A stretch of 64,000 bases of DNA from Brevundimonas sp. (GTDB lineage: Bacteria; Pseudomonadota; Alphaproteobacteria; Caulobacterales; Caulobacteraceae). The stretch is taken from NCBI RefSeq assembly GCF_016742135.1, contig NZ_JACVCG010000005.1, positions 1 through 64,000 of the forward strand. The letters are read 5' to 3'. Every line of letters begins with the position of its first letter. Within the stretch, counting starts at the first letter, position 1. The notes beneath the pieces were generated by a model. The model was given only the letters and a program-made list of their open reading frames with translations, ran no database searches and was not told the DNA's origin. A program made the position numbers and the translations under genes. Below are positions 1 through 8,843 of this stretch, in pieces.

Positions 1-20
1 CTCCACCGCTACGCGGTCCC

Positions 21-42
21 CCTCCCCCGTGAACGGGGGAGG
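21..42. repeat. Short GC-rich palindrome, CCTCCCCC/GGGGGAGG type
   Basis: The arms CCTCCCCC (21-28) and GGGGGAGG (35-42) form a hairpin with a short loop. The same arms occur at 55547-55566 around a different loop, so this is an interspersed repeat and not a gene-specific terminator. No poly-T follows. Nothing else is recognisable between 1 and 137 except partial copies of a CCTGCGTC-like word at 96-103 and 130-136, with its inverse GACGCAGG at 111-118, just before the next start codon. Confidence 0.6.
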
Positions 43-137
43 AACCCTGACCAAACCGACCAAGCCCGACTGCCAGACTGACCAACCCCGCCAGGCCTGC
101 GTCCGGATTTGACGCAGGGCTGTGGCAGGCTGCGTCC

Positions 138-986
138 ATGACCGAGCGACGCATCATCAAGCAGCGATCTCCCGCCGTCTGGGCGCGGGTGAAGGAGGCC
201 TATCTGGCCGGGGAGCCGGCGGCCTCGGTCGCGCGGCGGTTCGACGTGGGCTATGGCAATCTGCGGTTCAGGGCCAATGCCGAGGGCTGGACCCGCAAGG
301 CGGCGATGGCCGCCGAGGCGCAGGAGGCGGAGGCCGAGGACCGGCGTCTGGCCGGCGAGGCCGATGTCGAGGCGCCCCTGCCCCAGCCACTACCCCTGCC
401 CCCCGAGGCCCCCATCCCGCCCGAAGACCTGCACGAGGCGCTGGAGGCGGCAACCCGGCGGGCGGCCTCCCTGCTGGCGCGGGGACGGGCCGCCGAGGCC
501 AGCGCCCTGCTCAAGGCCGCCGAGGCGCTGGACCGCCGCATCGGCAGCCCACACCCGGAGGGAGGGGGCCGGGAGGGGCACGCCACCGCCGCGCCGCCGG
601 AGGAACCGGTAGACGACATCGCCGCCGAGGAAGAGCTGTACCGCCTGCGCGCCGAACTGGAGAACCACATCCTGATCCGGGCCGATGAAACGGCGCGGCG
701 CATGCTGTCGGACCTCGACACCACGCCGGACCTGCTGGGGGCGCTGGCCCTGCACTGGCGCGCCGAGAACCTGGGGCCCGAATGCGCGGCGCTGGATTTC
801 GTGCGCCACCGTAGAGACGATGGCCGCCCGGGCCGCTACTGGAATGCGGACGGCAGTCTGAAGACGCTGGACGAGATTTTCGACGGCTGGTGGGTGACCG
901 TACGCCACATGGCGCGCGGCCAGAAGGGCCTGCCCTATCGCAAGGACTGGGTCAGGCCGGAGGGGGGAGAGGGCGAGGAGGGGTGA
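138..986 (+). CDS. Uncharacterised protein with N-terminal HTH-like segment
   Basis: I do not recognise this 282-residue protein by family. Residues about 8-45 (SPAVWARVKEAYLAGEPA, then a segment containing VARRFDVGYGNLR) look like a helix-turn-helix of the kind seen in terminase small subunits and in site-specific DNA-binding proteins. A low-complexity Ala/Glu/Pro linker follows (about 60-120). The C-terminal part is rich in aromatic and charged residues. It sits alone before a convergent restriction-modification gene. A phage-derived terminase-like origin is possible, but no other phage gene is present, so no function is assigned. Confidence 0.55.
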   Translation: MTERRIIKQRSPAVWARVKEAYLAGEPAASVARRFDVGYGNLRFRANAEGWTRKAAMAAEAQEAEAEDRRLAGEADVEAPLPQPLPLPPEAPIPPEDLHEALEAATRRAASLLARGRAAEASALLKAAEALDRRIGSPHPEGGGREGHATAAPPEEPVDDIAAEEELYRLRAELENHILIRADETARRMLSDLDTTPDLLGALALHWRAENLGPECAALDFVRHRRDDGRPGRYWNADGSLKTLDEIFDGWWVTVRHMARGQKGLPYRKDWVRPEGGEGEEG

Positions 987-1029
987 GGGTCAGGAGGTCG
1001 AGTAGCGGCGTCCTTAACCGCCTCGGCCG

Positions 1030-3870
1030 TCAGGCGTCAGTCTTCTTGCGACGGCGCGACTTTTTGGGCGCGGCCAGCAGGCCGGCGGTCATCTGTTCGT
1101 AGAGGGTGAACAGGTGTTCGACGCGCTCGCGGTCGCTCTCGAACGGGGCCTTGCGGTAGAGGCGGTCGACCGCGAGGTCGAGCGCGCGGTGCGCCTTGCG
1201 CAAGTCAGCGGGCATGACGTCGGGATCGTAGAGGTCGGCCAAGGTGGCGTCTGGATGCGCGGCGCGGGCGTCGAGGACCGCTTGGGCGAGGCCGTTGAGC
1301 CGGGTCTCATCGGCCTCAGTCACTTTAGGCCAAGGGAATGTATTGTAAACTACGCCTGTTGAGTATCGGTAATCGCTTTTGAGGCGACCGCCAATGTGGC
1401 GTAGCCAGTCCATGTGAGCTCGACTAGTCAGGATAGCAAACTGCCAGAGGTCTACTGGTGCGGCGACTTTTACCAGGTTGCTGGGGATTGTCGGCGGCGA
1501 ACAATACCCGAAAGGTGCATAAGAACGTCGTTCGGAACTGACCTCAGGAAGGATAAGGAATTTTGATTCCGGAATCGTTGTGAAGGCGAACTCTGCGGGC
1601 GTGTTTGCGAGCAAGCGCGTCACGGGTCGATTGCTGGAGGCACGAAATTCACGGACAGCTTTGAGTCGGGCCACAACTACCGGATGACGCACGATATTTA
1701 GCGGTGCTTTCTGCAGCGCGAGAATCCACCGCTCTCCCCCATTGAGGAATTCCCAAGACCCAATGAAAGGTCGGACGAACGGCTCAAGGTCAGGGACTTG
1801 CGCGAGGATGGCGATGCGCTCGTCGGCATCAAGAATGAGGTTTCCACCATCAATAGGCTGGGAGCCAAGACGAGTAGCGGGGACATTCCCTCCGCCTATA
1901 GGCTTACTAGTCTCCCGAACCACCAAGTGCCGGTCCACGAGCTTGGAAGCGTCGAACAGATAGGCGGATAGGGCCGTGTGCCGCGTCTCGTCGGGATCAC
2001 CGTTGATGTCGGGGTAGCTGAAAAGGCGCTTTTCAGGCGGCTCGTCCTCGCGCCGGGTCAAGCCGACAACGACCACATGGACGTGCGCTTTGCCGCGCGC
2101 GTCCGAGCCCCAAGCGAAAGTCCGGTGAGCGAAGGCAATTTCCAAGCCATAGCGATTGAACAACAGGGGCCAGAGTTGGGCCACCTGTTCGCCTTGGGTG
2201 ATGGAGTTGGTGGAGACGAAGCCGATGCGGGCGGTCGATTTCTGAACGTACTCACCCGCCTTGATGAACCACGCTGCCACAAAATCCAGAGTGCCGCCTG
2301 ACTTGCCGAGATTGGCGATGCGCCGGACCTGCGTCCTCTGAACATCGCTCTGTACCTTCGCACCAAGGAACGGCGGATTTCCCAGAATGTAGCTGCATTC
2401 CTCTGGGGCCAGCACCTCGGCCCAGTCAACCTCCAACGCGTCGCCATGAACGATATGCGGGGCGGCTTTCAGCGGAATACGCGCGAAGACCTTGCCGAAC
2501 TCGAGGCTGAGCCGGTTGTTCATGATGTGGTCCATCATCCACATGGCCGTTTCGGCGATGCGGGCGGGGAATTCATCGATTTCGATGCCGTAGAACTGGT
2601 CGACGTCGACCTTGGACAGGGCGGCGGCCTCGAGGTCCAGCTGGCCGGTCGGGTAGAGGGCTTTCAGGACCTCGATTTCGAGCAGGCGAAGCTCGCGATA
2701 GGCGATGATCAGGAAGTTGCCGCAGCCGCAGGCCGGGTCGAACAGGTTGAGGGCGGCGAGGCGATCCTGAAAGGCGCGCAGGGCCGCTTCGCTTCCCCGC
2801 CGAAGGCCCTTGATGCGCGACAGCTCGGCGCGCAGATCGTCGAGGAACAGGGGCTCGATGACCTTCAGGATGTTCTTTTCGGTGGTGTAGTGGGCGCCCT
2901 TGGCGCGGCGTTCCTTTGCGTTCATCACCGACTGGAACAGGGCGCCGAAGATGGCGGGGCTGATCTTTTCCCAGAAGAAGCCGCACGCCTCCAGCAGCCG
3001 GTCGCGCATGGCGGTGTTGAAGTTGGCGATGGGCAGGGTTTCGGCGAACAGGTCGCCGTTGATGTAAGGGAAGCGGTTCAGGTCCTCGTCCAGACCGTTG
3101 CGCCAGGCGGCGTCCTCGGGCGTGTTCAGGGTCTGGAAGATCAGGTTCAGCTTGGCCCCGAGGTCGTGGCCGTCGGGGGCGGTGCGGTCACGCAGATAGG
3201 TTTCCAGCATGCCCCGTTCGGGGAAGATGCCGGTGTCGTCGGCGAACAGGCAGAACAACAGCCGCACCAGCAACCGTTCCAGCGGCGCGCCGTCATAGGT
3301 GGGTTTCAGCGCGTCATGCAGCTTGCCCATCAGCTCGGCGGCGATGATGTTGACCGGGTCCTGATCCTGGAAGACCCGCTTTTCGACCCCGACGACGAAG
3401 CCGAAGGCCTCGATATGGGCGGGCAGGTCCGCGAGGGCGAAGCGGGTCTCGTCGCCCGTTTCGAGGTCGATCAGTTCGAAGCTCTGAAAGTCGCAGAGCA
3501 GGATGTAGCGGGGAAGCTCGTGGTCTTTCAGGCCCGGGAAATAGTTGTGGGCCTGCTGACGGGCGCGGACCAGGTCGCGGCCCGCGCTCTTCTGTTCGAC
3601 CAGCAGGACGCCTTTCCAGAACAGGTCGATGAAGCCGCGTTTGTCGCCCAGCAGACGCACGGGTTCCTCGAAGGTCGCCACCTTGCGGCGGCGAACCCCG
3701 AAGACCTCGAAGAAGTCGTTGTAGAAGCTCTGGGTCTCACCCTTTTCGTAATGGGCGTCGGACCAGTCGCGCGCGAAGGCGGCGGCGCGGGCCCTGATTT
3801 CATTCCAGCTGAGACGCAAAGGCGGTGCCCTCCCCCCGCCCTTGTCGCCCGGTTCGCGCGGCGGTGGCAA
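1030..3870 (-). CDS. MmeI-like type IIL restriction-modification enzyme (single chain)
   Basis: A fused endonuclease, adenine methyltransferase and specificity protein of about 946 residues, close to MmeI in size. The N-terminal nuclease motif D-X9-E-X-K is intact (D82, E92, K94). Motif I reads DPACGCGNF near residue 380, and motif IV is NPPFLGAK near residue 498, typical of gamma-class N6-adenine methyltransferases. The C-terminal third should hold the target-recognition domain. The first in-frame start is TTG at 3870. A second TTG at 3819 follows a GGAGG with about 9 nt spacing, starts just before the conserved-looking SWNEIRARA, and may be the true start. The part encoding residues about 515-845 (1330-2330) is visibly AT-richer than the rest, suggesting a swapped recognition domain. 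No separate methylase or specificity gene is adjacent. Confidence 0.9.
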   Translation of the reverse strand: MPPPREPGDKGGGRAPPLRLSWNEIRARAAAFARDWSDAHYEKGETQSFYNDFFEVFGVRRRKVATFEEPVRLLGDKRGFIDLFWKGVLLVEQKSAGRDLVRARQQAHNYFPGLKDHELPRYILLCDFQSFELIDLETGDETRFALADLPAHIEAFGFVVGVEKRVFQDQDPVNIIAAELMGKLHDALKPTYDGAPLERLLVRLLFCLFADDTGIFPERGMLETYLRDRTAPDGHDLGAKLNLIFQTLNTPEDAAWRNGLDEDLNRFPYINGDLFAETLPIANFNTAMRDRLLEACGFFWEKISPAIFGALFQSVMNAKERRAKGAHYTTEKNILKVIEPLFLDDLRAELSRIKGLRRGSEAALRAFQDRLAALNLFDPACGCGNFLIIAYRELRLLEIEVLKALYPTGQLDLEAAALSKVDVDQFYGIEIDEFPARIAETAMWMMDHIMNNRLSLEFGKVFARIPLKAAPHIVHGDALEVDWAEVLAPEECSYILGNPPFLGAKVQSDVQRTQVRRIANLGKSGGTLDFVAAWFIKAGEYVQKSTARIGFVSTNSITQGEQVAQLWPLLFNRYGLEIAFAHRTFAWGSDARGKAHVHVVVVGLTRREDEPPEKRLFSYPDINGDPDETRHTALSAYLFDASKLVDRHLVVRETSKPIGGGNVPATRLGSQPIDGGNLILDADERIAILAQVPDLEPFVRPFIGSWEFLNGGERWILALQKAPLNIVRHPVVVARLKAVREFRASSNRPVTRLLANTPAEFAFTTIPESKFLILPEVSSERRSYAPFGYCSPPTIPSNLVKVAAPVDLWQFAILTSRAHMDWLRHIGGRLKSDYRYSTGVVYNTFPWPKVTEADETRLNGLAQAVLDARAAHPDATLADLYDPDVMPADLRKAHRALDLAVDRLYRKAPFESDRERVEHLFTLYEQMTAGLLAAPKKSRRRKKTDA

Positions 3871-3935
3871 GCGGGTGAGGGTGTGGCCTCACTTGCCCGT
3901 TTTGCTTCGCGCCGGGTTTCTGTACTGACACGGCC

Positions 3936-4349
3936 ATGACGGACTCCCTTGCCCAACTTCCCGAGCTTCCCACCGGCCGGCCTGTCGGGCGGGTGATTGC
4001 CATGCCGGCGGATACCAACCCCGAGGGGGACATCTTTGGCGGCTGGTTGCTGGCGCACATGGACCTGTCGGGGGCGACGCCGGCGTTCGAGCGGGCGCAG
4101 GGGCGCTGCGTGACCATCGCCCTGGACGCCATGGTGTTTCACAAGCCCGTGTCGGTGGGCGATGAGGTGTCGATCTATGCCGAGATCGTCTCGACCGGCC
4201 GAAGCTCGATCCGGGTCAAGGTCGAGGCGTGGAAGCGACCCCGCAACCAGGCCCATGCGCGGTCGGAACGCGTGACCGAGGGCATCTTCACCTATGTGGC
4301 GATCGGCGATGACCTGCGGCCGCGGCCGCTGCCGGAGGTGCAGGCCTGA
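3936..4349 (+). CDS. Acyl-CoA thioesterase, YciA/hotdog family
   Basis: A 137-residue hotdog-fold thioesterase expected to hydrolyse acyl-CoA to free acid and CoA in the cytoplasm. The family signature [17 protein letters not shown] (residues 27-43) carries the catalytic Asn/Asp region and the start of the central hot-dog helix. [18 protein letters not shown] matches the second conserved strand pair. Length is typical for YciA. The gene is divergent from the MmeI-like gene and lies 56 nt upstream of def. The substrate chain length cannot be read from the sequence. Confidence 0.88.
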   Translation: MTDSLAQLPELPTGRPVGRVIAMPADTNPEGDIFGGWLLAHMDLSGATPAFERAQGRCVTIALDAMVFHKPVSVGDEVSIYAEIVSTGRSSIRVKVEAWKRPRNQAHARSERVTEGIFTYVAIGDDLRPRPLPEVQA

Positions 4350-4405
4350 GGGGTGCGACCCTCGGAAATCTTGACCTTTCGGGGTATCGCGCCTACCTCG
4401 ACCCC

Positions 4406-4960
4406 ATGGCCATCCGACGCATCCTGACCATCGACAATGCCGCTGATCTGGCGGTTCTGAAGCGCGTGTCCGAGCCCGTCGAGGGACCGGTGACGGATGA
4501 GCTGCGCAGCCTGATGGATGACATGCTGGAGACCATGTACGCCGCGCCGGGCATCGGGCTGGCCGCCGTGCAGATCGGTGACCTGCGCCGGGTGATCGTC
4601 ATGGACCTGGCCGACAAGCCGGATGTGGCCGAGGACGCCGAGGACGCGGACCGCAGGAATCCGCGCTGTTTCGTCAATCCCGAGATCCTCTGGACCTCCG
4701 AGGAAACGGCGCCCTACGAAGAGGGCTGCCTGTCGATCCCGGAGTATTTCGACGAGGTCCAGCGTCCGGCGCGGGCGCGGATCCGGTATCTCGACTATAA
4801 CGGCCAGAGCGTCGAGGAAGAGGTCGATGGCCTCTATGCCGTCTGCATCCAGCACGAGATGGACCACCTGAACGGCGTGCTGTTCATCGACCATCTGTCG
4901 CGGCTCAAGCGCGAGCGGGCCGTGGCCAAGGTCAAGAAGGTTGCGAGGATGGCCGCCTGA
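4406..4960 (+). CDS. def: Peptide deformylase
   Basis: Removes the N-formyl group from nascent proteins. All three metal-site motifs are present: GIGLAAVQ (from G49), EGCLS (C108 as metal ligand) and QHEMDHL (H150, catalytic E151, H154). Length of 184 residues is standard. The stop codon overlaps the start of the next small gene by one base, and fmt follows, so formylation and deformylation genes are together in one operon with truA. Confidence 0.97.
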   Translation: MAIRRILTIDNAADLAVLKRVSEPVEGPVTDELRSLMDDMLETMYAAPGIGLAAVQIGDLRRVIVMDLADKPDVAEDAEDADRRNPRCFVNPEILWTSEETAPYEEGCLSIPEYFDEVQRPARARIRYLDYNGQSVEEEVDGLYAVCIQHEMDHLNGVLFIDHLSRLKRERAVAKVKKVARMAA

Positions 4961-5199
4961 TGACCCGACGCGCCCGTACCCCCCTGAAGCGTTCGCGCGA
5001 CCGGATCGTCGATCCCAGCGGGCGGCGTCGCCTGACCCGGTCCGAGAAGATCGGCATCGGCAGTGTCGCGACCCTGCTGGCCGTGGGGGCTCTCGGCGTG
5101 ATCGCGGGCGTGATCATCGACCGGCTGCTGGACTTTGACTCGCTGGACACCGGCGGCGAATGGGACGAGGGCGGCGGCGTCTTTACGCGCTGGGACTAG
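4960..5199 (+). CDS. Small single-pass membrane protein
   Basis: A 79-residue protein of unknown role. It has a strongly basic N-terminus (residues 1-38), one hydrophobic segment (about 40-63, VATLLAVGALGVIAGVII) and an acidic/Gly-rich tail. Positive-inside charge places the N-terminus in the cytoplasm. Its ATG overlaps the def stop and fmt begins 6 nt after it, so it is translationally tied to def-fmt. Confidence 0.75.
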   Translation: MTRRARTPLKRSRDRIVDPSGRRRLTRSEKIGIGSVATLLAVGALGVIAGVIIDRLLDFDSLDTGGEWDEGGGVFTRWD

Positions 5200-5205
5200 A
5201 AGGCC

Positions 5206-6159
5206 ATGCGTCTGGCCTTTATGGGAACGCCCGCGTTCGCGGTGCCCTCGCTGGCCGAGCTGGTGGCGTCGGGGCATGAGGTGGTGGCGGTTTATTCGCA
5301 GCCGCCGAGGCCGCGAGGGCGGGGCATGAAGCTGACCCCCTCCCCCGTTCAGGAATTCGCCGAGACCCTGGGCCTGCCGGTGTTCACGCCGACCTCGATG
5401 AAGGCCCCCGAGACCATTGAGGCCTTCCGCGCGCTGGATCTGGATGCCGCCTGCGTGGTCGCCTATGGCCAGATCCTGAAGCGTGAAGTGCTGGAGGCGC
5501 CGCGGCTGGGGTGCCTGAACCTGCACGGGTCGCTGTTGCCGCGCTGGCGCGGCGCGGCGCCGATCCAGCGGGCGATCATGGCCGGCGATGCCGAGACCGG
5601 CGTCCAGATCATGCAGATGTCCGAGGGGCTGGATGAGGGGCCGGTGCTGCTGTCGGAACGGCTGGGCATCAGCCCGCGCGACACGGCGGCCAGCCTTTCG
5701 GAGCGGATGGCCCACATCGGCGCAGGCCTCTGGCCGCGGGCGCTGGCGGCGCTGGAGCGCGGCGGTGGCCAGCCGGTCGCGCAGGTCGGTGAACCCACCT
5801 ATGCGAAGAAGATCAGCCCCGCCGAGGCGCGCATCGACTGGACCCGGCGGGCCCGCGAAGTGGATGCCCATATCCGGGGCCTGTCGCCCTTTCCCGGGGC
5901 CTGGTTCGAGGTTGAAGGCCCTGAAGGACCCGTGCGAATCAAGGCGCTGATGTCCGGGCTGGCCGAAGGCTCGGGACCGGCGGGCACGGTGCTGGATGAC
6001 GGCCTGACCATCGCCTGCGGGGACGGCGCGGTGCGGCTGGAGCGGGTGCAGCGCCCGGGCAAGGCGGCCCAGAGCGCCGACGAGTTGCTGCGCGGCTTTG
6101 CCATTCCGGCAGGAACAGTCCTCCCCTCAAGTAGCGAGCCGCCGCGCGGCGAGCGGTAG
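5206..6159 (+). CDS. fmt: Methionyl-tRNA formyltransferase
   Basis: Formylates initiator Met-tRNA using 10-formyl-THF. The N-terminal formyltransferase domain shows [11 protein letters not shown] and the active-site block [17 protein letters not shown] (N105, H107). The C-terminal tRNA-binding domain begins near residue 205. At 317 residues it is slightly longer than usual. The last dozen residues (ending [10 protein letters not shown]) are encoded inside a GC-rich palindrome that also supplies the truA ribosome-binding site, so the C-terminus has probably been extended by a repeat. Confidence 0.97.
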   Translation: MRLAFMGTPAFAVPSLAELVASGHEVVAVYSQPPRPRGRGMKLTPSPVQEFAETLGLPVFTPTSMKAPETIEAFRALDLDAACVVAYGQILKREVLEAPRLGCLNLHGSLLPRWRGAAPIQRAIMAGDAETGVQIMQMSEGLDEGPVLLSERLGISPRDTAASLSERMAHIGAGLWPRALAALERGGGQPVAQVGEPTYAKKISPAEARIDWTRRAREVDAHIRGLSPFPGAWFEVEGPEGPVRIKALMSGLAEGSGPAGTVLDDGLTIACGDGAVRLERVQRPGKAAQSADELLRGFAIPAGTVLPSSSEPPRGER

Positions 6160-6167
6160 GGGGGAGA
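6119..6167. repeat. Palindromic repeat spanning the fmt end and truA RBS
   Basis: The outer arms CTCCCC (6121-6126) and GGGGAG (6161-6166) enclose GCCGC/GCGGC inner arms (about 6139-6150). It resembles the longer CCTCCCC...GGAGGGGG element near 55547-55600. It lies across the last 13 or so codons of fmt and ends in the GGGGGGAG that precedes the truA ATG. Confidence 0.5.
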
Positions 6168-6171
6168 CACC

Positions 6172-6921
6172 ATGCCCCGCTACCGGCTGACGGTGGAATA
6201 TGACGGGTCGGGCTATTGCGGCTTTCAGGCCCAGGCCAGCCTGCCGACGGTGCAGGGTACGCTGGAGCGCGCCATTCTGGCCTTCAGCGGCGAGGCGGTG
6301 CGGATCGCGGCGGCAGGGCGGACCGACACGGGCGTCCACGCCACGGCGCAGACGGTGCATGTGGACCTCGCGCGCGACTGGCCCGAGCGGACGGTCATGA
6401 ATGCCGTGAACGCCCATATGATGGAGGAGCCGGTCGCGGTGCTGGACTGTCGCAAGGTGTCGGATGACTGGCACGCGCGGTTCTCGGCGACGGGCCGGGG
6501 CTATCTGTACCGGATCCTGAACCGCCCGGCCCCGCCGGCGCTGGACCGCAAGCGGGTCTGGCATGTGAAACAGCCGCTGGATGCCGAGGCCATGGACCGG
6601 GCGGCACAGGCGCTGGTCGGCCTGCACGACTTTACGACCTTTCGGGATGTGAACTGCCAGTCGGCCTCACCGGAAAAGACGCTGGACCAAGCAAGCGTCG
6701 TGCGGGTCGGCGAGGAGGTGCAGCTGGTTTTTGCGGCACGCAGCTTCCTGCATCGGCAGGTGCGCTCTATGACCGGGACGCTGGTGCAGGTCGGGCTGGG
6801 ACGCTGGGCGGTCGAGGACGTGGCGCGGGTGCTGGCGGCGCGCGACCGGGCCGCCTGTGGCCCCGTGGCCCCGGCCGAGGGGCTCTACCTCGACCGGGTC
6901 AACTATGAGACCGAAGCCTAG
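6172..6921 (+). CDS. truA: tRNA pseudouridine(38-40) synthase
   Basis: Isomerises U38-U40 of tRNA anticodon stems. The catalytic Asp is D52 in AGRTDTGVHA, and the second conserved block RSFLHRQVRSMTGTLV lies in the C-terminal half. Length of 249 residues is normal. The start is fixed by the GGGGGGAG just upstream. It is last in the def-fmt operon, and its stop overlaps a convergent entericidin gene. Confidence 0.97.
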   Translation: MPRYRLTVEYDGSGYCGFQAQASLPTVQGTLERAILAFSGEAVRIAAAGRTDTGVHATAQTVHVDLARDWPERTVMNAVNAHMMEEPVAVLDCRKVSDDWHARFSATGRGYLYRILNRPAPPALDRKRVWHVKQPLDAEAMDRAAQALVGLHDFTTFRDVNCQSASPEKTLDQASVVRVGEEVQLVFAARSFLHRQVRSMTGTLVQVGLGRWAVEDVARVLAARDRAACGPVAPAEGLYLDRVNYETEA

Positions 6922-7055
6922 TTTTTCGCGTCTTCCGCGCCGCTGCTGACGGCGCTGCCCACGGCCTGGACGTCGCGACCGATGCCGGAGATGGTGTTGC
7001 AGGCCGAAACGGCGAGCGCCGAGGCGATGAGGGCGAGGGTGATGATCTTGCGCAT
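6918..7055 (-). CDS. Entericidin-family small lipoprotein (copy 1)
   Basis: A 45-residue protein that starts MRKIITLALIASALAVSA, has a lipobox ending in Cys19 (AVSAC), and then has the entericidin core CNTISGIGRDVQAVGSAV. In E. coli, entericidins A and B are stress-regulated small lipoproteins proposed to form an antidote/toxin pair. A paralogue of identical length lies at 46250-46387. An EcfG-like promoter one base off consensus lies 28 nt upstream (7083-7107). The gene is convergent with truA and overlaps its stop by two bases. Confidence 0.88.
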   Translation of the reverse strand: MRKIITLALIASALAVSACNTISGIGRDVQAVGSAVSSGAEDAKN

Positions 7056-7082
7056 GGTCAAGCTCCGTTATGGTCAAGCTGA

Positions 7083-7107
7083 AACGCCGATGCTCCCGAC
7101 GGGTTGC
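7083..7107 (-). promoter_or_regulatory. Possible EcfG-type promoter for entericidin copy 1
   Basis: On the minus strand this reads GCAAC, 16 nt, CGTT, one base from the EcfG consensus GGAAC-N16/17-CGTT. It is correctly placed about 28 nt upstream of the entericidin ATG. It is weak on its own but has a parallel upstream of the second entericidin. Confidence 0.4.
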
Positions 7108-7156
7108 ACGGCCGACGAATGGTCAAGACGGGCTCTGATCTGCTAGCAGCAGAGGT

Positions 7157-8842
7157 ATGAGCCAAACCGCACACACCGCCCGCACAAGCGCCGCCCATCG
7201 GCTGGTCCAGGCCCTGGTCGTCAATGGCATCGACACCGTTTTCTGCGTGCCGGGGGAGAGCTATCTGGCGGTACTGGATGCCCTGGCCGATGTGCGCGAC
7301 CAGATCCGCGTGATCACCTGCCGGCACGAGGCGGGCGCCGCCAATATGGCCGAAGCCTATGGCAAGCTGACCGGCAAGCCCGGCGTCTGCATGGTCACGC
7401 GCGGGCCGGGCGCGACCCACGCCTCGATCGGCGTGCATACGGCGCATCAGGATTCCACGCCGATGATCCTGTTCGTCGGCCAGATCGCCCTGACCGACCG
7501 GGGGCGCGGGGCCTTTCAGGAGGTCGACTATCGCGAGGTGTTCGGCGGGCTGGCCAAATGGGCGACCGAGATCGAGAGCCCGGAGCGCACGGTCGAAATC
7601 GTCGAGCGCGGGATCGCCACGGCGCTGCAGGGGCGGATGGGGCCCGTAGTCATCGCCCTGCCCGAGGACATTCTGCACGATGACGGCGGCCCGGCCCCGG
7701 TGCGGCCCGTGACCCCGGCACGCGCGGCGCTGGATCCCGCGATCACGCGCGAGATCGAGGCGCGACTGGCCAAGGCGGAACGGCCGCTGCTGATCGTCGG
7801 GGGCTCGGGCTGGACCGATGAGGCGGCCCATGCGCTGGCGGCCTGGTCCGAGGCGCTGGGCCTGCCGATCTCGGGCTCGTTCCGCAGGAAGGACATCATC
7901 GCTAATGACCGGCCCAACTATGCGGGCGATCTGGGGCTGGGCTGCAATCCGAAGCTGATGGCGCGGGCGAGGAACGCCGACCTGATCATCGCCATCGGGG
8001 CGCGGCTGGGCGAGAACCCGACCCAGGGCTACACCCTGTTCGACCGCGACCATACCGCCCGGGTGCTGGTGCACATCCACCCGGGGCCCGAGGAACTGGG
8101 CCGGGTGTGGCCGACGCTGACATCGGCCGTGGCCGACAACAGTCTGGCGGCGCTGGCCCTGTCGCAGCTGGAGCCGGGCCGCACCTGGCACGATCTGGGA
8201 GAGGCCGCCCACGCCGACTTCGAGGCCTTTTCGACCCCGGTCGAGGTGACCGGTGCGGTCAATATGAGCCTGTGCATGAAGCATCTGGGCGAGGTCATGC
8301 CCGCCGATGCCATCGTCACCAACGGCGCCGGAAACTTTGCCGCCTGGCTGCACCGCTTTTACCGCCACCGGGCGTGCCGCACCCAGCTGGCTCCGACGTC
8401 GGGGGCCATGGGCTATGGCTGGCCGGCGGCGCTGGCCGCCAAGGCCGTGCACCCCGACCGCGAGGTGATCTGTGTGGCTGGCGACGGCGACTTCATGATG
8501 ACCGGTCAGGAAATGGCCACCGCCGTCCAGCACGGGCTGAACCCCGTGGTGATCGTGGTCGACAATTCGACCTATGGCACCATCCGCATGCACCAGGAGG
8601 GACATTACCCCGGCGCGGAACGGGTGATCGCCACCGACCTGAAGAACCCCGATTTCGTCAAATGGGCCGAGGCCTTCGGCGCGTTCGGCGTGCGTTGCGA
8701 GACGACCGGGGATTTTGCTGGCGCGCTGGAAACCGCGCGGAGGGAGGCCCGCGAGCAAGGCCTGCCCGCCCTGATCCACCTGATCACCTCAGCCGAGGAC
8801 ATCGCCCCCAACCGCACCATCAGCGGTATGCGGGGGGGCTGA
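7157..8842 (+). CDS. TPP-dependent acetolactate synthase-like enzyme
   Basis: A 561-residue thiamine-diphosphate enzyme. The N-terminal pyrimidine-binding domain has the catalytic Glu E58 in CRHEAGAANMAEAYGKLTG, the middle domain begins near residue 190, and the C-terminal PP-binding domain has the GDGDFMMTGQE...DNSTYGT motif (about 440-475). It resembles the large subunit of acetolactate synthase and related decarboxylases, but no regulatory ilvH gene is next to it. A catabolic or unassigned role is as likely as branched-chain amino acid synthesis. Confidence 0.88.
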   Translation: MSQTAHTARTSAAHRLVQALVVNGIDTVFCVPGESYLAVLDALADVRDQIRVITCRHEAGAANMAEAYGKLTGKPGVCMVTRGPGATHASIGVHTAHQDSTPMILFVGQIALTDRGRGAFQEVDYREVFGGLAKWATEIESPERTVEIVERGIATALQGRMGPVVIALPEDILHDDGGPAPVRPVTPARAALDPAITREIEARLAKAERPLLIVGGSGWTDEAAHALAAWSEALGLPISGSFRRKDIIANDRPNYAGDLGLGCNPKLMARARNADLIIAIGARLGENPTQGYTLFDRDHTARVLVHIHPGPEELGRVWPTLTSAVADNSLAALALSQLEPGRTWHDLGEAAHADFEAFSTPVEVTGAVNMSLCMKHLGEVMPADAIVTNGAGNFAAWLHRFYRHRACRTQLAPTSGAMGYGWPAALAAKAVHPDREVICVAGDGDFMMTGQEMATAVQHGLNPVVIVVDNSTYGTIRMHQEGHYPGAERVIATDLKNPDFVKWAEAFGAFGVRCETTGDFAGALETARREAREQGLPALIHLITSAEDIAPNRTISGMRGG

Positions 8843-8843
8843 C

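Noticed and set aside
96..136. Direct and inverted copies of a CCTGCGTC-like word as a regulatory switch
   Set aside because: The arms are short (7-8 nt), the downstream gene is unknown and no promoter can be placed.
138..986. Possible prophage remnant
   Set aside because: The first gene has only a vague terminase-like HTH and no neighbouring phage genes, integrase or attachment-site repeats are visible.
2446..3939. 497-residue open frame on the plus strand opposite the MmeI-like gene
   Set aside because: It runs antisense to a gene with intact catalytic motifs, has no recognisable domain and results from high GC content.
7058..8779. 573-residue minus-strand frame opposite the TPP enzyme
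   Set aside because: It is a shadow of a well-supported gene, rich in His/Gln/Arg/Gly and with no family signature.
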